NCBI GenBank assembly: GCA_020746875.1
Contig: JAGTJL010000002.1
Coordinates: 868,001 to 932,000 of the forward strand
Origin: Rhexocercosporidium sp. MPI-PUGE-AT-0058
Taxonomy: Eukaryota; Ascomycota; Leotiomycetes; Helotiales
Direction: 5' to 3'
DNA length: 64,000 nucleotides
The position numbers were made by a program, and so were the translations under genes. Shown in pieces: positions 53,419 to 64,000 of this stretch; positions within the stretch are counted from its first letter, which is position 1; the number at the start of each line of letters is the position of its first letter. The notes beneath the pieces are model-generated. The model did not search any database, was not told where the DNA came from, and saw only the letters and a program-made list of their open reading frames with translations.

Positions 53419-53913
53419 ATGGTATCCTTCGTCAAGATCGTCATGAGCCTCGCTCTCCTCACCGTCGCAGCGGCTTCGCCAGTTACCAGCACTTCTCCCA
53501 TTCTCGGCGGTCGCACCGCGCTCAACGGGTGCTACGGTTCGGGCCCTACTTTCGCGGACGTAGGTTTCGGAGATTCAGGATTTATCGATGGTGCCTGTAA
53601 TTCCCTCAAGGGGGGGTACAGCTCTGGCCAGCGCAGGAACTATTGCGTCAACGGTGCCCATGGTCGTATTAATATGGCGGCTATTAGGTTCGGAAACAAG
53701 CCGGGTGCGGACTTGAGCTATGAAAGGTGAGTTTCCTTGAAGATGAAACCAGTAGACATGTGAAACATACTGTGAAAGTGAGGCTAATAGAAGCTGATGC
53801 ATTGTAGTTGTCGCTTTGATTTTGAGACGGAGTATTTTGGTTGCTCACATGGGAGTGAGCAGGATCATGATGAATGGCACTGGATTATTGATCCCAATTA
53901 TGGAGCTTGCTAG
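53419..53913 (+). CDS. Secreted Cys-rich small protein
   Basis: Exons 53419-53726 and 53808-53913 (81-nt intron GTGAGT...TTGTAG) give 137 aa. The N-terminus MVSFVKIVMSLALLTVAAAS is a signal peptide, with likely cleavage after AAAS or a little later. The mature part has GCYGSGPTFADVGFGD, GACNSLKGGY, NYCVNGAHGRINMAAIR, ESCRFDFE, YFGCSHGSEQD and a terminal DPNYGAC, i.e. six Cys that could form three disulfides. It resembles a conserved fungal secreted family of unknown function. Effector or antimicrobial roles are speculation. Confidence 0.78.
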
Positions 53914-54458
53914 GTCCCACATAGCGTTTATGCTGTCGTGTCTGGTCTTAACATGAGTGGAATCTGATCACCAAGAGAGTTGGACATGGTTGCTTTTACT
54001 TTCTGCGGAAGATCCTGTGGGAGACATTGGGGGAGGTTTCAAAGGCGGTGGCTTGCGGGTTCTCAGTCGAGATGTTTCTGTCTTGTAGCGTCCCCTCCTT
54101 TATACGCTATATACTCTATCTTTGCTTTCGTTACAACTCTGTCGATGTTTTATTTCTTCTCAACCCATTCTCGAGCAACATCATCAAGCACTGACCCTCC
54201 CACTCCCTTACCACTCAATAAGCTCGGCCACCTAACCGCACTTCACTCGTCAGTAGTGCACTGCATCAAAAAACTCCATACCCCGTCCATCGCGATCTCA
54301 AACTAAGAATTGAGCACGAGTGTTCTCAGGATATCAAGGTGACAACCATTGCGTCCAGACTGTGGAGAAACGACACATTGAGCAAGGTGCCGCGGTCGGG
54401 TTAACGATGCAGTGGCTTTCCTTCAGGCGACTCGGCTCTGTCGCCTTTCACCGCGGGC
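53914..54458. other. Intergenic region
   Basis: Nothing recognised. Confidence 0.45.
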
Positions 54459-54995
54459 ATGACTACAGCCGAAGACTCCTATGAATACCATTTGCGAGTC
54501 GTATCCGATGCTATCCAGAGTTCCAGAAATAGAGGCGCTGCGATCAATACCGTCAGCTTATCGGGGTTCAACCTTCCGTATTACCATGAATGGGAGGTTC
54601 CCGAACTGAGTACCTTGTTAGAGTCTCTCGGCAAGCTGCTACAGTCTGTTCGGGTCATACGCCTGAGTGATTCGAGTTCTCCCCTGGAAGTACTGTCCCG
54701 TTGCGCACTGGATATTTATCAGCTTGATATGTGCTGTATGGAGGTGAAATACAATGTTCTGGAGGACTTCCTGGAAACGAATAAGAGATACCTTCGCTCC
54801 ATTGGCTTCCACGATGTCACGATCACCGAATCGAGTCGACTGGTGAGCCCTTCCGGACTTGTCCTCAGATATGCTCTGCGAAATGATGAAAGTTCCACAG
54901 TCCTCATTGTGTCGAGCAGCTGTTTGCCGTTTCGGAAAGAAGGGTGGAGAATGCTATTGAATAGTAACGATCACCCGCAACGATCGGAAACATGA
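54459..54995 (+). CDS. F-box/LRR-like C-terminal fragment
   Basis: A 178-aa frame (MTTAEDSYEYHLRVVSDAIQ...). The middle (LSTLLESLGKLLQSVRVIRLSD, LDIYQLDMCCMEVKYNVLEDFLETNKRYLRSIGFHDVTI) has the leucine spacing of the LRR-like part of fungal F-box proteins, where VLxDFLxxxxxxLRSIxFHDV recurs. No F-box is present upstream, so this is a fragment or an unrelated small protein. Confidence 0.35.
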   Translation: MTTAEDSYEYHLRVVSDAIQSSRNRGAAINTVSLSGFNLPYYHEWEVPELSTLLESLGKLLQSVRVIRLSDSSSPLEVLSRCALDIYQLDMCCMEVKYNVLEDFLETNKRYLRSIGFHDVTITESSRLVSPSGLVLRYALRNDESSTVLIVSSSCLPFRKEGWRMLLNSNDHPQRSET

Positions 54996-57455
54996 GGGAG
55001 ACAGCCTTCAAAGGCCAAACGGATTGCATACTAGCACGGGGAGGGCGTTATAACTATCACTGGCATTTTTCACAAGGCGCTTAACTTGTACCAGCCTTAC
55101 TTTCCTTTTGATCGATTCGACTGCTTCTATATTGTCCTAAAACCTGATCTTTAAAATTCTACTCAATTCCTACATTGTGCAATGTACTAGTGGTATACCA
55201 ATCTGATACAAAGCACTAGATATATCACTATGTGCGAGACATCAAGTCTCAAGGACTGCAATGATAGATGGCACTTGTGTGCTTGAACCAGAAATTGCGT
55301 GCGGTATAGGGATTTTGATCCGCGCTTTCGTGTTCCTGATGGGGAATCTGGAACACACCCGATCTCCAACTCTGGCTCATAGTATGCGACCTCCTCTCGT
55401 CGAACTTCTGCGCTTGGAATGGAAGTAGGAAGCTGCATTTCTTGGCAGCTCTGATGGCAATGGGGAGCTACCCCTTGCGAACTCGATCATGTGAAGTATT
55501 ATGATTTCCGGCGTTTAAGAGCGTATGCCCACATTTGGCTCTTTGATAAAATAGATTCAACTTGTGGGCTCAGAAGGGACGTCCTTGAGAAATTATGGTG
55601 GTCATTTCGGTGACCAGCCTAGGTCATCATCTACCATCAGGAAACAGGTGGTAGCTTACGATGGTGGGGCCCTTGGCTCGTTCGTGGGGGAGATCCATGC
55701 GAAATGGCCACGTATCAGCTGTCCCTCCGTGGTTACACTAGCCGATCTATTTTAGAGCATTTAGGGAACCTCCTCACGAAACACCTCTGCCAAATTCGGG
55801 CTCAAACATTGTTCCACGATCGCACAAGACTTCGCTTCTGGAAGGGTGAACTCAACCAGCGCTGTATTGCCGTAAATATGGTTTGTTGCACAACCATTGA
55901 ATTGAAGATAGGATAGTAATTAAACCTAAGCCTAATTCTGCGGCGTCGTGTGCCAAAGTGGCCCCTTTGAAGTGCCACTGGACAATCCCTTACCCCGCTT
56001 GTTTCTGCCCTCCAGTTTACTTCTTGCCAAAATAAGCATCTGTAGGGCGGGGCGGGCTAGCAGGGTACATTCCCTTGGCAAAGTGGAATTCTGCGCAGGA
56101 GCCACAAACGGGCATTACGCCACAATAGCCGGTGGCAGGAATACTATGGAGGCGCCTGCAGGTGGGCGCTGAGCGGGCGGGGGGGATATCAGTGGCGCCC
56201 ACTAGTCGAGCGGAAAAGTCATCTTGGTGTATTGCTCCACTTTAGCAGGCCATTCTAAAAACTCAAAATTCTACCTCTACTTTGTCGCTTTATTTCTGCT
56301 TATTTTGTCATATGCTACATTAATGGGCATTTACAGGGTCTCAGGGATCCCCGCCGAAAATCACAATTCCAACCCAACCCACTCTTTCCTGTTTACGAAT
56401 CTTCCTCTTGAACTTCACCCCATCATATGGCGGCTTAGTTGCTCGCTGCGCGTTTGCCCAGGCTGATTCTATTCGAACTAAAGGTAAGGAGATACTTGGA
56501 CTTTATCTCTATTGACTATTGGGGAACCCGATGCAGCTCCTCCTCGATCTTGGATATAATTATAATTGGGCAGGTGAGTTAAATAGGCCTCCAGGAACAA
56601 GGCAGCGACTCTCCGCACCATTTTCTGCCCTCAAGTGGTTGCATGTAGATTCAGAGCATGTATCCCATGTACTGGCATCTCGCTTTGGCACACTTTTGAT
56701 ACCTATCTTCTTCGCTAATAGGCTCCCTTTAGACTTTAGTATTCATTCGCTCAATTGGACTGTCTCTAGTTGGAGTCTTTAATGGGAAGTGTCAATTTCT
56801 CCTTGATAGGAGATCTGTCACTATTGTTGCCGTTACCAGTGTGCAACTGGCCATCGACATTGTGGAGAGGACTTTGAGTTTGTATTAAGCCTTGTTTCTT
56901 GCTTTAGCTACCATTCCTAAAGCTAAATAAAGCTAGCAAATTGAGACGCAATTGGCTGGCTTTCAGTACTAACATCCACAATAAGGCAATAACCACGCCT
57001 GATTTGGTTCGCGGCTTCTTTTGAGGCGCGACTACTTGATCAGAGCATATCATCATCACATGCGAGCACTATAATTGGAAAGTAGGTGTCTCATCCTAGC
57101 GATCTACCCCTTCCAGCTGAAAGCCTGATTTCAGGGGCCCCTTTAGATGTGTCATTCTAGTGGCATGCGAGTAATTGGACGCATTCAAAGTTCTGCAACT
57201 TTCTTGGCCCAGAGTGGCATCATCGACGTGTGGCTTGGACATAGGTGTGAGAATTCATTTTGGATATACATATATATAACACGCTGACATTGAGCTGCTC
57301 GAGGAGGCAGATCGTGTCAAAAATCGGCGGCAGTCCCATCAGACAGTTATCCACTCATGCCCAGAATCGATACAAATGCTCCCCATGTCTCAAAAGCGAT
57401 GGCTCATCGTCTACGCTCGATACACCATCTACTGGTCTGCCCAGGATCCAATGCC
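54996..57455. other. Gene-poor stretch with possible 2EXR-domain relic
   Basis: Near 56377-56460 the frame reads HSFLFTNLPLELHPIIWRLS, and 56620-56780 reads SALKWLHVDSEHVSHVLASRFGTLL. Together these recall the 2EXR domain (F-x-LP-EL-x-x-IW and FxWLxVDxEH). No continuous model can be built. The rest holds nothing I recognise. Confidence 0.35.
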
Positions 57456-58672
57456 CTAAGTGAAACTGCCACTTCGCCCCAGGCCTTCCGTTTGTATTGA
57501 TACGGCGGTCTTGGTTGAGAAAGGATCGAGGTCGCTATTGCTGTTGTCTGTTTTGTATGATCGTGCTACGTTTGGGTCAAGTCTGGAGCCTTGGGCCACG
57601 ACAGTATTGTCCTGGGATTGTGACGTGCTGCCATATCGTCCATGCCACATCCTGGTCATATGCCATCGAGACTTTTGCGAAACATCGTTGGATGGATAAT
57701 CACCCAGTTCCCTTGAAATGTTGTGAAAGCCGGCGAAGCCTAGTCGATGGAGAGCTCTTTCAACGAGTGACTTCAGGAGTGGAGCGCAAGAAGCCACAAT
57801 GAGAGTACCCTGCTCCACTAAGCACCACGTATAAATGAGAATACTATCTCGCAAGGCATCGTGAGAGTTTTGCAGCCTGATCAACAAAACTAATATTGTC
57901 GTTGCCGCTGCGGCCGCACAAAGACCCAGTCCAATGAGAATTGACAGAAGACATCGTTCCAAATTGCTCCGGCTGAGGTCCCAGATAAGGAACAAGGGTA
58001 TGATTGAACACCACAGATCACCTAGAACGGCTGCCGCTGCTGAGAATTAATGGTGAATTCTGGTGGCAGAATGCCCCTGCGCTTCATAAACTTACCGAGG
58101 AAAGTGTATGTCACTGTTTCCCGCCCGGTGTAACCAGATCCATCCCAGTTTTTTGTGATCGGCTGGATTTGCAAGAAGGTGTAAAATATGAGAGCAACAA
58201 GACTGGCCACTTCCAAGGCGGCAATACCCCAGAGACCAGCCTTCCATTGCCTCGACCTGCTGAATGGTAGCAGCTGCAATGCTATCGAGAGCCTGGCCAA
58301 GGTTGCTCCAGCGGTGCCGAAAAGCCTCACGAAAAACGTGAGGCGCAATACATCAACAAGGCTTTCATAGGTGAAAAACTGAACGGAATGCCCGAAACCC
58401 CTGCAAATGCTTGTCACGAATAGCGAGTATGCCACGATGATTACGACCTATTACTACAGTCAGAACTGTAGTCGCTCAGTGAATCGGGTTGTATATCCTA
58501 ATATACTTACTACTGCAGACGCGTTTACATAGTCGGACACATTGAGCCGGTATGATGGGATAACTCGCGAGATAATTCTCGCTGAGAAGCAAATGAGACT
58601 GACAACAAAAAGCGGAGTAATAATAGCGAGGAAGCGCAGGGCTCGTGAATCAGCCTCGACAGCGTTACCCAT
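57456..58672 (-). CDS. Pth11-like fungal rhodopsin-domain receptor
   Basis: Exons 58672-58511, 58447-58096 and 58021-57456 join in frame to 359 aa. The transmembrane order fits the Fung_rhodopsin family: RFLAIITPLFVVSLICFSARIISR (TM1), SAVVVIIVAYSLFVTSI (TM2), LRLTFFVRLFGTAGATLARLSIALQLL (TM3), GIAALEVASLVALIFYTFLQIQPI (TM4), DLWCSIIPLFLIWDLS at the hallmark splice joint, LLSILIGLGLCAAAAATTILVLLI, then IYTWCLVEQGTLIVASCAPLLKSL, whose W-x-x-VE-x-x-x-x-I-x-x-x-x-P-x-L is the family signature. The hydrophilic tail is cytosolic. Family members are plasma-membrane GPCR-like sensors. No CFEM domain and no stops. Confidence 0.88.
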
Positions 58673-61620
58673 TCTGTTGGTTGGTAACCAACATGTCGGT
58701 ATGAATTGAGGAAGAGAGTGTTGTCTTCACATTCGAGGACATGTTCCGCTTTTAGACGTTTCATGATTCATCAGATGGCCACGCGAAGCCACCATGCAGC
58801 CACATCTATTATCGACATCGCGGCAAGTATTGTGCCCATGCAGCGATGAGATTGGACCAATGGTTTTCGTCCTATGCTATGACACACCCCCAAGTGCGCA
58901 AATTATAGTTTCACATCGGGTGTATGGCCAAGTTCCGGTTGGCCGATTATGCCACTTAACACGACACTAAAGTACTGGGTCTCGGAATATGCGACCCGTC
59001 TAAAACAAATACCACCCTCCACAGCATCGAAGACAACTTCTTAAATCCAGCCACTCTGGGGAAGAATTGCCGCAAAACTTTCGTACGAATTAACAGGCTC
59101 GGAGTCCCTTGATACTTCGTACAGGCCTCTTTTCACATTTCCGGGTGAAAGATCAACAAAGCTGTGATCAATCTATCAAGAGAAAGTCATGTTGTATGGA
59201 AGAACTATTATTGAACAAATTGCCGATTGTATAAACGAATCAGGAAACTCGTAAAGACCGTTAAACCGAATAACCACTTCAAAATCTTCCAGAGGTATCC
59301 TATAATCGTATACTCCTGCCATTAACACGATTATTCATCTTTCCAAGTTCTTCCTCTGCCAGACTGTACCTGAGGAGCAGCTTAGACTACGCCACCACTA
59401 TGATGAGCACCACTCTGGTGCGTCAACCCGCCATGATGCTCAACGCCTGAGGCACGTCCAACTTGAGTGAAGTGGAACAAGGTGGGAGAGAAGCGCTTGC
59501 AGTAGATCAAGAAAAACGTGCCGTAGATCGGAACAGTAATCAGATCAAGAATGCCATAGAAGATCATCTATCTCTCCGGTAAAGACAACTTGTTCGATCC
59601 CTCGCCGTTTTTTGGCTACTCAATCAACCTACCACTACATGTTACCCCAAAAGATGCCTTTGGCCTATTCGACCTCTTCTTTACAAAGGAGCAACTGCAA
59701 ATCATGTGTGATAGTTATCGGGGCAAACCTTACTGTGCAGGACGGCAACTATGCCATTATTGAAGAGTCGGTTCGAACAAGACAGACTAGGTAAGCAAAA
59801 CACCATAGAACTATCAAGAGGCCCTTCATGCTAAAGGACTCAGAATTGATCCAGGCGCGGGCTGAAGAGTTGACTGAGTCGTTGCTGGATATTCTTCTTA
59901 CGAGATATGGAAAAATTAGCATGGAGGTTGGCGCAGGGGGAAAATGGAAGAAGGATCGAGGCACGCCTCTGGGCACCTACCAAAAGACCGGCAGTTCCCC
60001 GTTGCACAAAGCAGCCAACAATTTTGGTGGGCACTGTTAAGGATGAGGAGCGCTTCTCGATTGCCGTCGGAAGCCACAGCTAGCCACCAAAATCCAATCC
60101 CGCACGGCAGAGAAGAAATCAAAAGCAACAATAGGGAACTTCGGATCATGCCGGGCCTACCTTTCCTCGATCTAGATTGAATATAAAATGTTCTCAATAA
60201 TCGCCCCATGCGCTGTTAATCCCCTAATTATTCGCCAACTCTAGAGAATCGATATGTTCTCATTCCGCTAGGTCCATGAACTTGGGCATTCGCGAGGCCC
60301 ATATTTTACTGAATGGTGAGAGCCTTCTGATTAACAGTAATCGGAAGCGGGGCATTATTCCACGCGAGAGAATGCTACTGCCCGACAATACTTTTGTCCC
60401 GTGCGAATCAACATGACTGTGGAGTTAATCAACCTTCCCCCCTTTGACAAAAGGTTTCATGTTGCCTTTGAACTTCCTGATTCGCCTAGAATGATATGGT
60501 GGCTGGTGCAAAGAAATCGCGCAGTGGTCCATGGGTTGCATTGTCCTCTCCAAAAATGAAAAACCAAGAAAAATATTTTCGTTAATTAGCCAAGTCAAGG
60601 CGATATATCAACATCACGTTCATAGAGCTCTCACGGACCGTTACCATGGCTTTTTGCTCATGCATCCGCAATCCTTGCGCTATTCGCGGTAGCGTTGATT
60701 AAGGAGCAGCTGCATGTGCATATCGGTATGTGCCGTTCGGTACTGCAGAAAGATGCTGGGAAGAGGACCCGACCAGCCGGGTCCGACCCCGGATTAGCAG
60801 AAAGGGGGAACGCCACAACGAAGATTGGTGGCTCGTAAAGCTCCAAGTGATTAAAACGAAATGCCAAAGACATCACGCTTGCGTGGATCTGGAAAGGGAG
60901 GTGGCTTTGAGCTGGGGTTAGTTGCAAGCCACACATACAACGCGATCCAAACGGGCTCGGAAGACATTCCGCTGCCGGATCGTCATTAGCAACAGGTCAT
61001 AATTTTCAAGAAGATTGGGGCCTTAGCTGTAATTTCCCCAGATCAGCAGCAGGTGTCAAACGGAAGCCAGCAACTATCAGAGCGTGGCGTTTCAAGAATG
61101 GGATATGGGGTACATAACAGGGCTTGGCAACTCTCTATCACTGCCATTCTCAGTCTTTGAAGATTGTTCCTGTAGTGTGGCGGCCAATCCTCGTAACATT
61201 AAGGAATATGCTTTTAGTAGTTCGAGTCATTCCTTCACCGATCCCCCACTAGAGCGACCTTCCCAATAGCTCTGACGATAAAGCATCCAGAATCAGAAAC
61301 ATTTCTTGCCTGTCCGCCTCTGAGATGTATCAGTAGGAAGGCTTGGAATTTCCCTTGCCTGGTCCTGTCTCGAGTGGCGGACGTTAGCCAGCGCTCAAGG
61401 AGGCAGCTCGTGAGGCACAATAGTCTTGTGATGGCGACAGTCTGTGTGCATATAACACCGAATAGGATGTCGACATCATCCCAGGACTTCTTATAAGTGC
61501 TTAAGGTCGCACAGCGAAATTCGGAATCTGTATTGTTTCCTCTTTCTCCCTCTATTTTTTGTCCTTTACCCAGCACTACTCTTTACCTCCACGACTATCC
61601 AGCTTTCGTTTCCCTCTATC
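58673..61620. other. Gene-poor stretch with a possible TM fragment
   Basis: On the minus strand 59567-59382 encodes MIFYGILDLITVPIYGTFFLIYCKRF, then a His/Gly-rich tail; it could be the last exon of a membrane protein (opsin/Hsp30-like is a guess), but I found no upstream exons. The rest shows no gene. Confidence 0.35.
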
Positions 61621-62961
61621 ATGGCGGCGAAACCAGGTGCTTTAGATATGGATATAGTATCCATCTGCTTTGGCTTTTCACTGGGGTTTTTTATTCTCAC
61701 CAGTATGAAAGCTGGTCGTCAAACTTTTGCCATGTATCGAAGGACACAGAGCTTGCTAAATTTCTATGCATGGATGATTTGGACGGAAGGACTTGCCAGT
61801 TTGATTATGGCCATACTCTCTTGGTTCTATATTCGTAGCGAGATTAAAGGATCGTAAGTCCAATTACACTCATAAATATGACAGCTCAGACTCACTAACC
61901 AGTTACTCTAGGTTTGGCTTCTTTTTTGCTCTTGGTAAGATTACTGGTCTCTGAGTGCTTCAGGTTCGTCTAGAGCTAAACGAGTCACAACGAATAGTTT
62001 GTTTATGGACACTCCAGGTATACAACCTCTTGCCGCAAATTCTTTGCTGAGTACTAATATATTCGCAGACACAATGTCTACTTCAAATCATAGCCAACAG
62101 AGTTGGTCTTATCATGGTCGACAAGCGGAAAGCTAGGGCTTTGAAATGGACCTTATTTGGCTTTGTAGGCATTATTAATATCTCGGTGTTTGTCATTTGG
62201 ATCCCGGCTCGCATGAATATTTCCCACACCTTTGCCCATGTTAACAGTATATGGGATAGGATTGAAAAAGTCCTCTATCTCATTATTGATGGTGCTCTCA
62301 ATGGATACTTCCTTTACCTGGTCCGAGCTAAGTTGATCTCGCGTGGTCTCAACAAGTACAAGCCACTTTTCAACTTCAATGCTGTTATTGTGGGCGTGTC
62401 GTTGTCCATGGATGTAAGTCATCGGATGCCAAATTGTGCCCAGCTACCAGCCACTAATCGTTCTTTTAGATCTTAATTATCGGCATGATGTCTCTCCCAA
62501 ACGGCTTCATGTATGTTTCACCGCTTCATTAAATGCCCCTTTTGCTGTTTGCTAACCTATATCTCAGCTACGTCCAATTCCATCCACTGGCATACATTGT
62601 GAAACTCAACATTGAACTCTCAATGGCAGACCTCATTTCCAAGGTCGTCCGCAGCCACGACCGTGTGGATGATTCGACTTCGAACAACAACCCCACCGAA
62701 CTCACGTCGACTCCACGCAAAACCCAGTTCGGCTCAAAGAGCGACGCCTTCTTTGGTTCAAACAAGCTGGGACAGGTTGCCCACGTCTACGCTAGCAATA
62801 CGCGATCCGAAGGCTACCCCGACGAAGGCGAAATGGGGATTCACGACCAAGACGGTGGGATCTTGAAGACTATTTCTACTGTAGTACTGATGGAGGGGAA
62901 GGGTGACGGTTCGAGCGCTAGTAGTTCTATGAGGCATCTGAATGAAAGCAGATGTGTGTGA
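61621..62961 (+). CDS. Fungal integral membrane protein with micro-exons
   Basis: Six exons, 61621-61853, 61912-61934, 61998-62017, 62069-62413, 62470-62510 and 62568-62961, join in frame to 351 aa. Exons 2 and 3 are only 23 and 20 nt; together they supply SFGFFFALVCLWTLQ and reconnect two membrane segments. Conserved blocks: VDKRKARALKW, INISVFVIWIPARMNIS, SIWDRIEKVLYLIIDGALNGYFLYLVRAKLI, ILIIGMMSLPNGFIYVQFHPLAYIVKLNIELSMADLI. These fit a family of seven-TM fungal membrane proteins that I know only as hypothetical. The Ser/Gly-rich C-terminal tail is probably cytosolic. Confidence 0.82.
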
Positions 62962-64000
62962 TATAGTTGGTCCAAGGAAGTGAATTCATTAGACAAGCGC
63001 GGATTGAGAGAGGGATGACTTTGTCACTAGTACTATTGTAACAACAAAATATCATACCATTCATATCTACGAATAACGAACGCTGTGCGAGACGTAGATT
63101 CTAGAAAGCATATATCAGGCACCTTCCTCCCAAATACTTTCGCTTCCTCAAACAATAATATCTCCAAGACGAAATCGCAAGGGAGAGAACAGCAGCTTAT
63201 TAGCATCGACTCAGACATGGAAGCGTGGTCGGTTGCATCTGGAGAAGGACCGCACTGGCTGGTTAATGAGAACGAGTGTGGTGTAGCCTCTGGAGATATA
63301 AAGCAGAGTTCAGGTGAACACGGGAAGTTGGAGATGGATGGGCAGATAGATGAGCAGGCAGATAGGAAAGTCGAGGACTTATTAGTGTATCAATCTGGCA
63401 GCATTATGGATAACTTTATTGATGTAGACGGCTGTGATTGGGTTCTGGTAGAGCTACCAGGACAGAAGAAGTAAAACCGAGTGGATATCTGCGATACTCA
63501 AATATCAAGCAAGACATGTCTCGTCCTTTACCTCCATTACTAGTAATACAATCAATACTTGCATCACAATAGTAAGGTCCTTGCCTCCAAACATAACACA
63601 AAAGTCACCGGCAAGGCCAGAAAAAAATAAAAACAGGAGTAAAAAGGGGTAGTACTTTAATTAACGATCGAAATATAAAATAGAACGTAAGTCTATTCTG
63701 ACGGGACGTACAAACCCTGGTTCCCGAAGCTCAATGCCGTGCACAATCTGCACATGGCCGTTGAAATCCTGCTAGTCTTTGAGAACAAGCCCTTGAGAAT
63801 TACAAGTTGGATGATAGCGTTCAACATGGTCCACCACCTTTACAGGGAAGCAGAAAGAATCCATGCGTGCTTCGTAGCTCCTTGATTCGTCTGTAATACA
63901 GAACAAGCACTCCGTCCGTCGCAGCTAAGGAGAAAGACAGGAGCCATGGGCCCGACCATTGGAAACTCTTCCTTGAAAAAAAAAAGAGCTCGTGGAGGTT
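62962..64000. other. 3' intergenic region, weak frame
   Basis: A frame with an ATG at 63218 (MEAWSVASGEGPHWLVNENE) to 63474 is acidic and ends VDGCDWVLVELPGQKK. It could be the end of a small gene but has no recognisable family. Nothing else seen up to the window edge. Confidence 0.4.

Noticed and set aside
59382..59567. Opsin/Hsp30-like last exon
   Set aside because: A single hydrophobic stretch without upstream exons or the retinal-type Lys region is not enough to call it.

Overview
The window is from a filamentous ascomycete (Pezizomycotina-type) genome. Genes are split by 45-90 nt GT-AG introns, many with a CTAAC/CTGAC branch site. The protein families are fungal ones: HET, NACHT-WD40, NB-ARC-TPR, DUF3723, Zn2Cys6 and Pth11-like rhodopsin. 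Many duplicated or repeat-derived sequences carry C-to-T changes at CpA, the mark of repeat-induced point mutation (RIP). I saw no rRNA, no convincing tRNA and no CRISPR array. Exon limits were placed by eye from splice signals and frame continuity; all family names are from recall, with no database search.

1-8.3 kb: a RIP-broken NACHT-WD40 NLR (cut by the left window edge at its Walker B motif), a convergent broken HET-domain gene, an F-box-like/Cys-rich gene and small repeats, including a 114-bp TA-flanked MITE. 8.4-13.2 kb: a pseudokinase gene divergent from an intact three-exon DUF3723 gene. 14.3-15.9 kb: an Hst3/4-like sirtuin.

16.0-31.6 kb is the most interesting part. It is a large inverted duplication. 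Each arm holds an NB-ARC-TPR NLR whose first exon encodes a short motif (I-S-F-G-x-x-N-S-G-[FL]-Q...). Between the arms lies an intact HeLo-like gene whose last residues carry the same motif. This matches the logic of fungal amyloid-signalling cell-death systems of the PP/RHIM-related class (HELLP effector plus NLR). Both NLR copies carry in-frame stops, while the effector is intact. The left arm is interrupted by a 4.6-kb segment with 31-bp perfect terminal inverted repeats and TA flanks; it carries one intact gene, a SIR2-NB-ARC-TPR NLR with eight nearly identical TPRs. The right arm, which lacks the segment, acts as an empty site. The centre also holds an intact pogo/Fot-like transposase and a C2H2 gene.

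31.6-41.2 kb: a Zn2Cys6 regulator (model incomplete), two unrecognised intact genes, a six-TM protein and a tiny Cys-rich protein. 41.2-44.5 kb: an AT-rich, RIP-like block, at whose edge a thiamine-triphosphatase-like gene is truncated. 45.7-49.2 kb: remains of a DUF3435-like (Starship captain-type) C-terminus, a HET fragment, tandem repeats and a RIP-mutated LINE ORF1. 49-64 kb: mostly gene-poor, with a second TA-flanked MITE, a secreted Cys-rich protein, an F-box/LRR-like fragment, an intact Pth11-like receptor and an intact multi-TM protein with two micro-exons.
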